From Kiritimatiellia bacterium (GTDB lineage: Bacteria > Verrucomicrobiota > Kiritimatiellia > RFP12 > UBA1067), in contig JAFXXW010000011.1 in the NCBI GenBank assembly GCA_017542055.1, positions 1-59,325 on the forward strand: a stretch of 59,325 nucleotides of DNA. The letters run 5' to 3'. A program made the translations under genes and the position numbers. The notes below the pieces were generated by a model, which worked only from the letters and a program-made list of their open reading frames with translations, did no database searches and had not been told where the DNA came from. Shown here in pieces: positions 49,983 through 59,315 of the stretch (within the stretch, counting starts at the first letter, position 1; every line of letters starts with the position of its first letter).

Positions 49983-51101
49983 TTAGTTGAACAGGAATTC
50001 GACCACGTCGCCGTCCTGCATCTGATATTCTTTGCCTTCGGGCCGCAAAGCCCCGGCGCTCCGCGCTCCGGCCACGCCGCCGTTTTTGACGTAATCGTCG
50101 AACGCGATCACTTCGGCGCGGATGAAGCCCTTTTCGAAATCGGTATGGATGACTCCCGCGCACTTGGGCGCCTTCCAGCCCCGACGGAACGTCCACGCGC
50201 GCACTTCCTTGGGACCGGCCGTGAAGTAGCTCGCGAGACCCAACGTGTGATAGGCGAGCTTGATCGTGCGGTCGAGCGAAGACTCCTTGAGCCCGTAGCT
50301 TTCCAGAAACTCCTTGGCTTCCGCGTCGCTGAGCCCCGCGAGGTCCGCCTCCATCTGCGCGCAAATGACCACCAGCTCGCTGCCGCCCTTCGCCGCGTAT
50401 TCCCGCAAGGCGGCCACGTGCGGATTGCCCTCGCCCGTCACGTCGTCGTCCGACACGTTGGCGCAAAAGATGACCGGCTTGTCGGTGAGGAAGTGAAGCT
50501 CCTTGAGCACGCCCAAAATGGCGTCGCCCTCCTTGCGCGGAAAAGCGCGCACGGGCCTCCCCTCCTCCAAATGCTTCAACAGCGCCGCGCACGCCTCCGC
50601 CTCCGGCCGGAGCGCCACCTTGGCCTGCGCCTCCTTTTTCACCTTGTCGTAGCGACGCTGGAGCTGTTCCATATCGGCCAAAATAAGTTCCGTCTCGATC
50701 ACTTCCGCGTCGCCCACCGGGTCGATGGGGGCTGACTTGTTGCCGCCTTCCTGCACGTGGATGATGTCGTCGTTCTCGAAGCACCGGACCACGTGCAAAA
50801 TGGCGTCGCACTCGCGAATGTTGGCCAAAAACTTGTTGCCCAGACCTTCGCCCTTCGACGCACCCTTGACGAGACCGGCGATGTCGGTAAAGTCCACCGT
50901 CGCCTTGATGATCTGCTGGGGATGCGCGATTTCCGCGAGCGCGTCGAGTCGCTTGTCCTCCACCTCCACCACCGCCGTGTTGGGCTCGATGGTGCAGAAC
51001 GGATAATTCTCGGCCGCCGCCTGCTGCTTTTTCGTGAGCGCGTTGAACAGCGTGCTCTTGCCCACGTTGGGGAGCCCCACGATACCTACCGCCAAACTCA
51101 T
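49983..51101 (-). CDS. ychF: Ribosome-associated ATPase YchF/OLA1
   Basis: 372 residues: Obg-type G domain ([42 protein letters not shown] in place of a NKxD motif, as in YchF proteins that prefer ATP), coiled-coil insert, and C-terminal TGS domain ([26 protein letters not shown]). The start overlaps the stop of the coiled-coil protein gene (ATGA). Confidence 0.95.
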   Translation of the reverse strand: MSLAVGIVGLPNVGKSTLFNALTKKQQAAAENYPFCTIEPNTAVVEVEDKRLDALAEIAHPQQIIKATVDFTDIAGLVKGASKGEGLGNKFLANIRECDAILHVVRCFENDDIIHVQEGGNKSAPIDPVGDAEVIETELILADMEQLQRRYDKVKKEAQAKVALRPEAEACAALLKHLEEGRPVRAFPRKEGDAILGVLKELHFLTDKPVIFCANVSDDDVTGEGNPHVAALREYAAKGGSELVVICAQMEADLAGLSDAEAKEFLESYGLKESSLDRTIKLAYHTLGLASYFTAGPKEVRAWTFRRGWKAPKCAGVIHTDFEKGFIRAEVIAFDDYVKNGGVAGARSAGALRPEGKEYQMQDGDVVEFLFN

Positions 51102-52012
51102 TCTTTCACCTCTTCTTCTTTGTATTCCCAGTCGGGATAGAAACTCTTCAGCGTCCGGTAATAGAACTTGGCGTCCGGCACGCGGTCCTCCTTGATGGCC
51201 TGCCGCATGAGCGCGGTCAGCCGGTTCTCGATCTCCTCGCGCGTCGCGAGGGCCGACGCTTCCTGCGCCTCCGCCTGCAGCCGCTTCATCCTCGCGAGTT
51301 CCCGTTCGCCCTTCGTGAGGCGATGGTCGTTTTCGGGCAGGACTTCCGCTTCCGCGCCGGGCTTTTCCTCCTCGCCCAGCATGAACAGATCTTCCGCCGT
51401 CAATTCCGGATGCATGGCCGCTTCCCGCTCGTCCAGTTCGCGTTTGTATTCGTTGAGCTCGCCAAGCCACCGCTCGTAAGTATCCTTGAGCACCGCCACT
51501 TCCTCGAGGTTCGTCTTGAGCTTGAGACTCTCCGCCTCCTCTTTCCGGGCCATCGCTTCCTTGCCGGCCGTCACCTCCGCCTCCAGCTGCGCCTCCGCCT
51601 GGATCTTGGCCGCTTCCGCCTTCTTGGTCTTGAGTTCCGCCTCCTTGGCCGCCCGAATGTCCGCCTGGGCCTGCGCATAGTCGGCTGCCGCCTTGGCCGA
51701 ATCGGCCGCCTCCTGCGCCTTGAGCTTCAGATTCTCCTGTTCGAGCCTGGCCTGTTCCACCGCCGCCGCCTTGATGGCGTGTTCCTCCTGCTTGATCCGG
51801 AGCTTCTCCTTGGCCTCGCTCTCCTTGGCCCGTTCCGCGCTCAGCGAATCCTTGGCCGCCCGCGCCTTGGCGAGTTCCGTCTCTTCCTCGCTCGCCGCCT
51901 TGGCCGCCTCGTCCCGGGCGATGGCCGCCTTGTCCTTGTAGCAGCTCACAGCCGCATAGGAGGCCGCGATAACCGCCAGACACACCGCCACTATCGGAAC
52001 AATCGTCTTCAT
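51098..52012 (-). CDS. Membrane-anchored coiled-coil protein downstream of the secretin
   Basis: 304 residues: N-terminal hydrophobic anchor or signal (MKTIVPIVAVCLAVIAASYA), then about 180 residues of Ala/Glu/Lys-rich coiled coil, then a mixed C-terminal part (NRLTALMRQAIKEDRVPDAK, FYYRTLKSFYPDWEY). No family recognised. It overlaps the secretin stop by 4 bp and probably acts in the same envelope complex, the secretin's own C-terminus being a coiled coil too. Confidence 0.65.
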   Translation of the reverse strand: MKTIVPIVAVCLAVIAASYAAVSCYKDKAAIARDEAAKAASEEETELAKARAAKDSLSAERAKESEAKEKLRIKQEEHAIKAAAVEQARLEQENLKLKAQEAADSAKAAADYAQAQADIRAAKEAELKTKKAEAAKIQAEAQLEAEVTAGKEAMARKEEAESLKLKTNLEEVAVLKDTYERWLGELNEYKRELDEREAAMHPELTAEDLFMLGEEEKPGAEAEVLPENDHRLTKGERELARMKRLQAEAQEASALATREEIENRLTALMRQAIKEDRVPDAKFYYRTLKSFYPDWEYKEEEVKE

Positions 52013-54579
52013 TCCGCCACCGCGCCTTCACCCGCCTGGGGAGCTTCCGGGGTCGCTTCCGCCGACGCTTCGTGCTCGCTCTTAAGTTGCTTCAGGAGGT
52101 CGTTGTTCTCGCGCTCCACGATATCCGCTTCTCCCCGCAAAGCCGCCTTTTCCTCCTCGATCTGGTTGAGCTTGTCGATGCGTTCTTTGGCCTCCTCGAT
52201 CGTCATTTTCCGCTCGTCGAGCGCTTTCTTTTCGAGTTCCAATACCCGATCCATCCGCGCCTTTTCGATGGCCAGCTCGTTGGCGCGCTCTTCGTCCTCG
52301 CGCTCCCATTCGTCCTGCTGGCGACGCAGCTGCTCCTTGTTGCCCACCGGATCGGCCAGCGACGACTTGCTCCAGCCGTGATCCTCCCAAGGCCGCGCGT
52401 CGCTCATCGTCTTCTTGCGCCGCGCCGCTTCCGCTTCCGCGCTGTCGCCGTCCTTGAGCACGTAAGGCGTCATGAAGACCAACAGCTCCTTGCGCCGCTC
52501 CACGTCCTTGGTCGACCCGAAGAGATACCGTCCCACCCAGGGAATGTCCTTCAAGAGCGGAATGCCCGTCTCCTCCACCTCGACTTTGGTTTCGGTCAGT
52601 CCCCCGATCACCACCGACTGGCCGTCCTCGAGACTGATATCGGCCGACATCTTGCGCGTCACCGTAGTGTCCACGTTCACGTCCATCAGCGCCGTCGAAG
52701 CTCCGTCCGTGCCGCTCATGCCGCCATTGGTCTGGATGGTCTGGGTTTCGCCCAGCTGCGAATATTCCTCCTCCACCGACAGCATCACCGTGCCGTTGGG
52801 GTTGATCTTGGGCGTGGTCTTGATGGTGATGCCGATTTCCTTCTGCTCGTAGTTGGGCACCGCGATCGTCGAGTAGCTCGTCCCCGAAGACGTAAAGCCG
52901 GTCAGCATGTAGCGCATTTGCGTGGCCTCGATGGTGGCTTCCTTGTTGTCTACCGTCATGATGATCGGGCTGGCCAGATACTTGGTGCGGGTGTCGGCCT
53001 TGGAGGCTTCCACCACCATGCCCAGATTCAGCTTGTCGCTGAGGCCCGCGTAGTTGAGACCGGAACTCACCGGAATGCCGGTCGAGGCGCTCACTCCGCT
53101 CGCCGCCACCGACTCCAACGTGCCGAACGTGGAGGTGGTTCCGCCGCCTCCGCTCATCGCCTGCTTGCCGGAAATCTGATGCACCCAGTCGATACCCGTC
53201 TTGATGGTGTCGCTGAGGCCCACCTCGATGATCGCCGTCTCGATCAGCACCTGGCTGAGCTTGACGTCCATCGCCTCGATGATCTGGTGGAGGACCGGCA
53301 GATCCTGCGTGCGGGCCATGATGACAAGACCGTTGATGCGCTTGTCGGCGAGCACCACCACGTTGTCCTTGTTGAGCTCGCCCGCCTTCGATTCGCCCGC
53401 CTTGGTGTTGGCGGCACTCTTGGCCGACTGCCTGGAGGTGCCGCTCGTCACGTTGGTGTTGGACCCCTTCTGCGCGTTCTGGTTGGTGTTGTTCTTGGTG
53501 CTGCTCTTGGCGTTGGACGCGTTGCCGATAAGATCGTTGATCATGTCGCTCACTTCTTCGGCGTCGGCGTACTTGAGCCGGATCACCTCCACCTTCACGT
53601 CGGGCGTGGTCTCCACGTCCATCTGCTTGATGATCGTATCGAAGAACGCCATGTTGGAAGGCTGCGTGATGACGATCAGCTTGTTGCTGCGCTCGTCGCT
53701 CATCATGATCACCTTGCCCCGGATCATCCCCCGGTCGGCGTCGCTCACGCTCATCACCAGACTCTCGTTGCCCGTCGTTTCCGGCTGGGCCGGCTGCTGA
53801 TTGCCGGGCGTGTTGCGACCCATCAGCCGATCGCGCGGCGGCCTGCCCGGAAATTGCGGCATGGTGTTGTTGGCGTTGGCCGCGCCCTTGCCGTTTTCTT
53901 TCTCCTGCGCCGCCTGGCTCTCCTTGACGATGTTCTCGAGGATCGTCTTGACGTCCGTCACGCTGGCAAAGAGAATCTGCCGCACGAACACCTCCTCCAG
54001 CACGGGACTTGCCACGTCAACCGTCTTGGCGATCTCCATCATCCGGGCGATGTTCTGCTCGGTGTCGGTGACGAGAATCGAATTGGTCCGCTCGGAAACG
54101 AGCAGAATGCCGGTGTCGCTCTTGAAGCCCTCCAACAGCTTCTGCGCCTCGGAAACGGCGATGTTCTTGAAGGGAATCATGAAGCTGATCACCTTGCCGC
54201 TCTCTTTCAGTTCGGCCTCGGGGTCCAAAACGAGCGGAATGCCCTCTTTGCGCGCCTTGTTGCGCGGAACGGCGCGAATGAACTTTTCGCCGTAGGGCTC
54301 CACGTGCACGCCGTTCATCTCCAGCACCACCTCGATCGCCTCCTGATACTCCTCGAGCGTCAGCCGCTGGCCGTCGCGCGCCTTGAGGCTGATGGTGGCG
54401 TTGGGCACGCCCGGGTCCTTGAGGATGATCTTGTTGAGACTCTCGGCGTAGGCCTGGAGGACGATATCCACCGCCGCCCCGTCCCAGTTCAAAGGCGGCG
54501 CCGCCTTGGTCTTGTCCTGCTCTTGGGCCATAACCAGCCCGGACACCATCAACGCCAAACCCAAAATCGCATATTTCAT
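52009..54579 (-). CDS. Secretin of a type II secretion/type IV pilus-like system
   Basis: 856 residues, outer-membrane gated channel. Signal peptide (MKYAILGLALMVSGLVMA), N-domains (IPFKNIAVSEAQKLLEGFKS, VIRLKYADAEEVSDMINDL) separated by Asn/Gln/Ser-rich linkers, and the secretin domain with VPNYEQKEIGITIKTTPKIN and GIPLLKDIPWVGRYLFG. After it comes an unusual tail of about 150 residues of charged coiled coil. GGAGG precedes the ATG by 7 bases; a longer reading upstream encodes a repeat region and is rejected. Neither motor ATPase, platform protein nor pseudopilin genes are nearby. Confidence 0.9.
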   Translation of the reverse strand: MKYAILGLALMVSGLVMAQEQDKTKAAPPLNWDGAAVDIVLQAYAESLNKIILKDPGVPNATISLKARDGQRLTLEEYQEAIEVVLEMNGVHVEPYGEKFIRAVPRNKARKEGIPLVLDPEAELKESGKVISFMIPFKNIAVSEAQKLLEGFKSDTGILLVSERTNSILVTDTEQNIARMMEIAKTVDVASPVLEEVFVRQILFASVTDVKTILENIVKESQAAQEKENGKGAANANNTMPQFPGRPPRDRLMGRNTPGNQQPAQPETTGNESLVMSVSDADRGMIRGKVIMMSDERSNKLIVITQPSNMAFFDTIIKQMDVETTPDVKVEVIRLKYADAEEVSDMINDLIGNASNAKSSTKNNTNQNAQKGSNTNVTSGTSRQSAKSAANTKAGESKAGELNKDNVVVLADKRINGLVIMARTQDLPVLHQIIEAMDVKLSQVLIETAIIEVGLSDTIKTGIDWVHQISGKQAMSGGGGTTSTFGTLESVAASGVSASTGIPVSSGLNYAGLSDKLNLGMVVEASKADTRTKYLASPIIMTVDNKEATIEATQMRYMLTGFTSSGTSYSTIAVPNYEQKEIGITIKTTPKINPNGTVMLSVEEEYSQLGETQTIQTNGGMSGTDGASTALMDVNVDTTVTRKMSADISLEDGQSVVIGGLTETKVEVEETGIPLLKDIPWVGRYLFGSTKDVERRKELLVFMTPYVLKDGDSAEAEAARRKKTMSDARPWEDHGWSKSSLADPVGNKEQLRRQQDEWEREDEERANELAIEKARMDRVLELEKKALDERKMTIEEAKERIDKLNQIEEEKAALRGEADIVERENNDLLKQLKSEHEASAEATPEAPQAGEGAVAE

Positions 54580-54604
54580 GATCGGACCTCCAGCCTTGGT
54601 GATC

Positions 54605-54676
54605 GAATCGCAAATCTTAAATCTCAAATCGCAAATCTTCAATCTCAAATCATAAATCTTAAATCTTAAATCATAA
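54605..54676 (-). repeat. AT-rich degenerate 7-bp tandem repeat
   Basis: About ten imperfect copies of GATTTNN (minus strand; AAATCNN on the plus strand) fill the gap between the PilO-like gene and the secretin. The stretch is AT-rich in otherwise GC-rich DNA. If translated it gives DLRFKI-type peptides, which I regard as spurious. Confidence 0.8.
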
Positions 54677-54682
54677 CTCATC

Positions 54683-55222
54683 TCATTCCTCCCGCATATA
54701 GGCGCACGTCAAGGTGAACGAACCTTTCAAGTAGCCCTTTTTGCTGCTTGGTTTGAAACTGAGACTGCGGATGTCGAACATGCCTTCCTTGGTGTTTTCC
54801 AGCTCGTGCATGAACTTGACGAGACTCTCGAGGCTCCCCTCCCAGCTCTTCACCTCGATGGGCAGTTCCAGCACGTCGCCCGACTCCACTTCCTTGCCGC
54901 TCTGGCGCTGGCTGATGGCGATGTGGTGCTTTTCGGCCAACGTGTCCATCAGCTTGAGCCAGGTGGTGTCGGTGGCCTTGCCTGCCGCGAAAGTGGGCAT
55001 GGCGGCCTTTTCCGCCTCGTACGCCTCGGTCCACTTGTTGCGCTCGTTGATGAGCTTGCACTCGCGCTCGAACGTGTCCGCCGCCTTGGCGTACTGCTTC
55101 CGGGCCCGGCTCCACGCCGTCTGCGAATGGAAAAACCACACCCCGGCCGCGATCGCGTACAGGGCCGCCATCGCCAGCATCGCCATCAAGGCCTTTTCCC
55201 GGTTGCCGGTTTCGCCGCCCAT
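54683..55222 (-). CDS. PilO/GspM-like inner-membrane assembly protein
   Basis: 179 residues: short cytoplasmic N-terminus, one transmembrane helix (LMAMLAMAALYAIAAGVWFF), coiled coil (ARKQYAKAADTFERECKLIN) and a C-terminal ferredoxin-like domain (LPIEVKSWEGSLESLVKFMH), the typical PilO layout. Start at the ATG with GGAGG 7 bases away, overlapping the upstream stop (TGATG). It sits between a PilM/PilN-like fusion and a secretin. Confidence 0.78.
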   Translation of the reverse strand: MGGETGNREKALMAMLAMAALYAIAAGVWFFHSQTAWSRARKQYAKAADTFERECKLINERNKWTEAYEAEKAAMPTFAAGKATDTTWLKLMDTLAEKHHIAISQRQSGKEVESGDVLELPIEVKSWEGSLESLVKFMHELENTKEGMFDIRSLSFKPSSKKGYLKGSFTLTCAYMREE

Positions 55223-56415
55223 CACTCTTCCTCCCCTTCGTAGGCGCAGTCGAGATCGAACTTGTACTTGCCCGCCTTGCTGGAAGACGGCCCCTTGAGA
55301 TTGACGGTCGGGAAAATCGGCTCCCCGCCATCCTCCTCGGCCATCGCCGCCATGTTGTCCTTGAACTGGTAGATGAGTTCGCCGCTGACGCCCTCTCCGC
55401 TCACCTTGACGCCGTCCTCGCGCTTGTAGTTCCAGCTCGAAAGCTCGATTCCTTGCGGCAACCGGTCGCTTACCGCCTTCATGATCTCCAGCGCCCCCCG
55501 GGTGTGGTCGGAATATTTCCTTACCAGCTTCACCTTGTCGCGCATCTGCATGACCTGGCGATACTCCCGGCTATGCGCCTTGGACAGCCCCTTCTGGTAG
55601 TCGGTCATCATTCCCAGCACCATCGGCACGCCCAGCAACACCGCCATCACGAGCGCCCAGACGCCGCCCGCCACCGCCAGACATTTGGTCAGTTTGCGCT
55701 TGAACCGCGTATCCTCCAGCACCTGCCGCCAGCTGTCCGGCAGCGCGTTCAAAGTCGACTCGTCCCCCGCGCGTTCGGCGATGCCGGCGAGCGCCTCCTC
55801 GAGACTCCCCGCCTGGTCTTCCAGCCGACGCACCGGCGCCAGGCGTTCCAGCGCCGAAAGGTCCATGTCGCCGCGCGCCACGATTTCGTCCAGCTTCCTG
55901 ACCCCGCCAAAATCCTCCGCCTCCAGGAGACTCAAAATCGCCTCGCGTTTGAGGTCGCTCTCGTTGTCCAGCGCCCGGATGGCCACCGGCAGCCCAGCGT
56001 CCAGCACCATGAGCGAAATGCAGTCGGGGTTCTTCAAGAGGAGCAGTTTTCTCCCCTCGCCCTTAAGTTCGCTCCAGAGCGCCCGGATCTCGCCAAAGCA
56101 AAGCGCGTCCACTTTGGTCACGTTGAGACCCGATGCGTCCAGCTTTTCCGCGATGTCGTCGGCCGAACTTTCCGGCAGCGCGGCCGCGATGTAGATCTCG
56201 CCCTCCACCTGCTCGCAGGCGACGCTAAGGGGCTCGTCCGGATAGGGACTCGCCGCCGACAGCACGGGCGTCGCCACCGCAACCGGATCCTCGCCCGGTT
56301 TGACGCGCACCATCCGCACCAGCAACCGCGAAAGCGGCAGCGCCAGCACCGCCTCGCGCGACTTTTCCTCGCCCGACCGGGATTTCAGTTCGCCGCTCTC
56401 GAATGCTACCGTCAT
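55222..56415 (-). CDS. PilM/PilN (GspL)-like assembly fusion protein
   Basis: 397 residues. The first 235 form an actin-like PilM/GspL cytoplasmic domain without clear ATP-binding motifs; then one transmembrane helix (CLAVAGGVWALVMAVLLGVP) and a periplasmic PilN-like part (LEIMKAVSDRLPQGIELSSW, VSGEGVSGELIYQFKDNM). This matches GspL or a natural PilM-PilN fusion. It starts one base after lysC and overlaps the PilO-like gene. Confidence 0.75.
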   Translation of the reverse strand: MTVAFESGELKSRSGEEKSREAVLALPLSRLLVRMVRVKPGEDPVAVATPVLSAASPYPDEPLSVACEQVEGEIYIAAALPESSADDIAEKLDASGLNVTKVDALCFGEIRALWSELKGEGRKLLLLKNPDCISLMVLDAGLPVAIRALDNESDLKREAILSLLEAEDFGGVRKLDEIVARGDMDLSALERLAPVRRLEDQAGSLEEALAGIAERAGDESTLNALPDSWRQVLEDTRFKRKLTKCLAVAGGVWALVMAVLLGVPMVLGMMTDYQKGLSKAHSREYRQVMQMRDKVKLVRKYSDHTRGALEIMKAVSDRLPQGIELSSWNYKREDGVKVSGEGVSGELIYQFKDNMAAMAEEDGGEPIFPTVNLKGPSSSKAGKYKFDLDCAYEGEEE

Positions 56416-56416
56416 C

Positions 56417-57781
56417 TCAGTGGAAGAAAGTCCGGTAAAGCGCCCGGAGCGCCTTGTCGCGCTCGGAACTGCGGATGGCGATCATGAAGCTGACTTCGTT
56501 GGAGCCTTGGTTGACCATCGAAATGTTGATCCCCTCTCCCGCCAGCGCCATGCACGCCTTGGCCAGCATGCCCGGGGTGAAGCACATGCCCTCGCCCACC
56601 ACCATGATCATCGTGATGTCGCGCTCGACGGTGATGAAATCGGGCTTGAGTTCGCGTCGAATGGCCGCCAGCACGCGCGACTCCTTCTCGCGCGGCAGGA
56701 ACTGCTCCTTGACGATGATGCACTGGTAGTCCACGCCCGAGGGCATGTGCTCGTAGCTGACGCCCTCGTGCTCCAGCACCGTGAGGAGCCGACGCCCAAA
56801 GCCGATTTCGCGGTTCATCAAGTACTTTTCCACCACCAGGTTGCAGCACTTGTCCATCGCCGCGATACCCACCACCGTGCCCGGCACCACCCGGCGGGAC
56901 TGCTGGATCATCGTGCCCGGCTCGCTGGGATGGTTGGTGTTGCGGATATTGATGGGGATTCGCGCCTTGACTGCCGGGATGACCGCGTCGTCGTTGAACA
57001 CCCCGAAACCCGCATAGGCGAGTTCGCGCATTTCCCGGTAGGTCATGGTGGGGATGCCCTCGCCGCTCGCCACTTCCGGCACCACCCGGGGGTCGCAGGG
57101 AAAGACGCTATCGACGTCGGTGAAGTTTTCGTACACGTCGGCGCACACCGCTGCGGCCAGAATCGACCCCGTGATGTCGCTGCCGCCCCGGGGGAACGTG
57201 ACCACCTTGCCCTCGCGGGTGTAGCCGAAAAAGCCGGGATACACCACGATGCCTTCGAAATTGGAGAACGCCCGGCTTAAGGTATCGTAGCTCGACGGAT
57301 CCAGCTGCGCGTCGCCGTGCTCGCCCATGAGGATCATGCCCGTTTCCCGGGGACCCGCGTACCGGCACTTCTTGCCGCGCGACTCGAACGCCACCGCCAC
57401 CAGCTTGGCGCAGTTGTCCTCGCCCGCCGCCTTCATGAGATCGAGAAATTCCGCGTCGGTCAGTTCGTTGACCTTGGCGAGCCGGCCCATCAGGTCCATT
57501 TCGATTTTGCGCACGATCTCGTCGCCCAGGCGCAACTGCTGCGCGATTTCGGCGTAGCGCTCCACCACCGCGCCGAACTGGCGGTCGGTGTTTTCGCCCT
57601 TTTTGGCCGTCTGCGCCAACTCGATCAGCAAATCCGTCACTTTGGTGTCGCCGTTATGGCGCTTGCCCGGCGCCGACACCACCACCAGCCGCCTGGCCGG
57701 ATCCGAAAGGACGATTTCGATGACCTTGTTCACCTGGGCCGCGTTGGCCAGGCTGGAGCCCCCGAATTTGCACACTTTCAT
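56417..57781 (-). CDS. lysC: Aspartate kinase
   Basis: First step of the aspartate-family amino-acid pathway. 454 residues: KFGGSSLANAAQVNKVI, VVVSAPGKR, FPRGGSDITGSILAAA, and two C-terminal ACT domains (GISYEHMPSG-type region VSYEHMPSGVDYQCIIVK and INISMVNQGSNEVSFMIAI) for allosteric control. It follows hom by 16 bp, forming a hom-lysC pair. Confidence 0.95.
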   Translation of the reverse strand: MKVCKFGGSSLANAAQVNKVIEIVLSDPARRLVVVSAPGKRHNGDTKVTDLLIELAQTAKKGENTDRQFGAVVERYAEIAQQLRLGDEIVRKIEMDLMGRLAKVNELTDAEFLDLMKAAGEDNCAKLVAVAFESRGKKCRYAGPRETGMILMGEHGDAQLDPSSYDTLSRAFSNFEGIVVYPGFFGYTREGKVVTFPRGGSDITGSILAAAVCADVYENFTDVDSVFPCDPRVVPEVASGEGIPTMTYREMRELAYAGFGVFNDDAVIPAVKARIPINIRNTNHPSEPGTMIQQSRRVVPGTVVGIAAMDKCCNLVVEKYLMNREIGFGRRLLTVLEHEGVSYEHMPSGVDYQCIIVKEQFLPREKESRVLAAIRRELKPDFITVERDITMIMVVGEGMCFTPGMLAKACMALAGEGINISMVNQGSNEVSFMIAIRSSERDKALRALYRTFFH

Positions 57782-57797
57782 CTCGTTTGCGTTCCTT

Positions 57798-59105
57798 TTA
57801 CTTGATCAACCTCAGCACCACCGGCGTGCCGCGCACGATGCCGGCCGCCTCGATCTCCTTGATCGCCGCCTCCACGTCGCTCGTCTTGGCTTCGTGCGTG
57901 CGCACCACCACCGGGATGACGCCCGCTTCCTCGCGGCCCGGCAGAAACTCGTGCGACGACGCCTGCTCGATGGACACGTTGCAGTTGCCGAAAATCGTCC
58001 CGAAGCGTCCCAGCGCGCCGCACTGGTCCACCACCATGAGCCGGATGTAGAACTTGCTCGTCACGTCGCCCGGCTTCATCACCGACAGCGTCCCCTCGTT
58101 GTCGTAGCGGATGGCGCTCTTGTACCGGGCGCCGCCCCCGGCCAGGTTGCGCGCGATGTCGCCGATGTCGCCCACTACGGTCGAAGCGGTCGGCGCCCGG
58201 CCCGCGCCCTTGCCGTAGAACATGAGGTCGTCCGAGAGGTCGCCGTGCACCATCACCGCGTTGAATACGCCGTTGACCGCGGAGAGGAGATGCCGGTTGT
58301 GGACAAGCGTCGGGTGCACCCCTACGGCCACCTCGTTGCCCACCCGGTCGATCTGCGCCAGGAGCTTGACGGAATAGCCCAGCTTGCCGGCATAGGCCAC
58401 GTCCACGCTCGAGAGGTTGCGGATGCCCTTCACCTCGATGCCGTGCGGGTCGACCGGAATCGAATAGGCGAGACTCGCCAGAATGCTCGCCTTGTGCGCG
58501 GTGTCCCAGCCGTCGATGTCGAGCCCCGGATCCGCCTCCGCGTACCCCAGCCGCTGCGCGTCCTTGAGCACCTCGTCGAACGCCGCCCCTTCGCGAATCA
58601 TCCGCGTCAGGATGTAGTTGCACGTGCCGTTCAAAATGCCCTTCATCGACCCGATTTCGTTGCCCGCCAAACCCTCGCGCAAGCTGCGGATGATGGGAAT
58701 GCCTCCGCCCACTGCCGCGCCGAAGTAGATGTCGACGCCCGCCTTGGCCGCCGCCTCGAAAATCTCCCTCCCCGACTCCGCCAGCAGCTTCTTGTTGGCC
58801 GTCACCACGTTCTTGCCGGCGGCGATGGCCTCGAGAATGAACTGCTTGGCCACGCCCGTACCCCCGATGAGCTCCACGATGATCTGCACTTCGGGGTCGG
58901 CGATGACCGCCATCGCATCCGTCGTCAACACCCCTTCCGGCACGGCCACGCCGCGATCGCGCACGATATCCAGATCCGCGATTTTCCGGAGCGCCACGTC
59001 CACCCCGAGACGCTTCGCGAAGGTCTCCCGGTTGCGCAAGAGACCATCCGCCACCCCGGCACCCACCGTGCCGAAGCCGAGTATGCCAACTCCTATCTGC
59101 TTCAT
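57798..59105 (-). CDS. hom: Homoserine dehydrogenase
   Basis: Reduces aspartate semialdehyde to homoserine for threonine and methionine. 435 residues from MKQIGVGILGFGTVGAGV (NAD(P) Rossmann motif). NKKLLAESG, GGGIPIIRSL, GILNGTCNYILTRM and the catalytic LDIDGWDTAHKASILA are present, with a C-terminal ACT domain. GAGG lies 8 bases before this ATG; a TTG eight codons upstream is unlikely to be used. Confidence 0.95.
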   Translation of the reverse strand: MKQIGVGILGFGTVGAGVADGLLRNRETFAKRLGVDVALRKIADLDIVRDRGVAVPEGVLTTDAMAVIADPEVQIIVELIGGTGVAKQFILEAIAAGKNVVTANKKLLAESGREIFEAAAKAGVDIYFGAAVGGGIPIIRSLREGLAGNEIGSMKGILNGTCNYILTRMIREGAAFDEVLKDAQRLGYAEADPGLDIDGWDTAHKASILASLAYSIPVDPHGIEVKGIRNLSSVDVAYAGKLGYSVKLLAQIDRVGNEVAVGVHPTLVHNRHLLSAVNGVFNAVMVHGDLSDDLMFYGKGAGRAPTASTVVGDIGDIARNLAGGGARYKSAIRYDNEGTLSVMKPGDVTSKFYIRLMVVDQCGALGRFGTIFGNCNVSIEQASSHEFLPGREEAGVIPVVVRTHEAKTSDVEAAIKEIEAAGIVRGTPVVLRLIK

Positions 59106-59147
59106 CTGTTTTTCCTCGAAAGTGTACAATACTGCGTTTATTAGTAT

Positions 59148-59176
59148 ATTATATCATATTCCGCCCCGAAAATCAA
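59148..59176 (-). promoter_or_regulatory. Promoter of the hom-lysC unit
   Basis: On the minus strand: -35 TTGATT (59176-59171), 17-bp spacer, extended -10 TATGATATAAT (hexamer 59153-59148). Its spacer and upstream region share blocks with the promoter at 40529-40557 (15 bp identical at 59181-59195). Leader of about 35 bases. Confidence 0.82.
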
Positions 59177-59274
59177 GGGGAATCTGCAAAAATCCCACTT
59201 TCGCAGTTCGTTATAATAGAAGACACCATTGGCGAAAACTGGCAAGGGGGGAGCAAGTTTGTTCGTCAAATGAA

Positions 59275-59303
59275 TGGACACCAACGAGAAAAAAGAGTAT
59301 AAT
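59275..59303 (+). promoter_or_regulatory. Possible divergent plus-strand promoter at the right edge
   Basis: TGGACA (59275-59280), 17-bp spacer, TATAAT (59298-59303), followed at once by GGAGG (59304-59308). It lacks the TATGA extension of the minus-strand promoters. A second TATAAT at 59212-59217 has no good -35. Confidence 0.45.
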
Positions 59304-59315
59304 GGAGGAATGAAC

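Noticed and set aside
52072..54669. Long plus-strand open frame (865 codons) opposite the secretin
   Set aside because: Shadow of the secretin gene; low-complexity His/Leu/Arg composition and no Shine-Dalgarno or promoter.
54580..54681. N-terminal extension of the secretin encoding DLRFKI-type repeats
   Set aside because: It is the translation of the AT-rich 7-bp repeat; the ATG at 54579 has GGAGG at 7 bases and begins a good signal peptide.
59106..59129. TTG start eight codons upstream of hom
   Set aside because: The ATG at 59105 has GAGG at 8 bases and begins the Rossmann motif; the extension adds non-homologous residues.
57588..59144. Plus-strand open frame opposite lysC-hom
   Set aside because: Antisense to two well-recognised enzymes and with typical shadow-frame composition.
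59212..59217. TATAAT on the plus strand as a promoter
   Set aside because: No -35-like sequence at 16-18 bp upstream and no extended -10.
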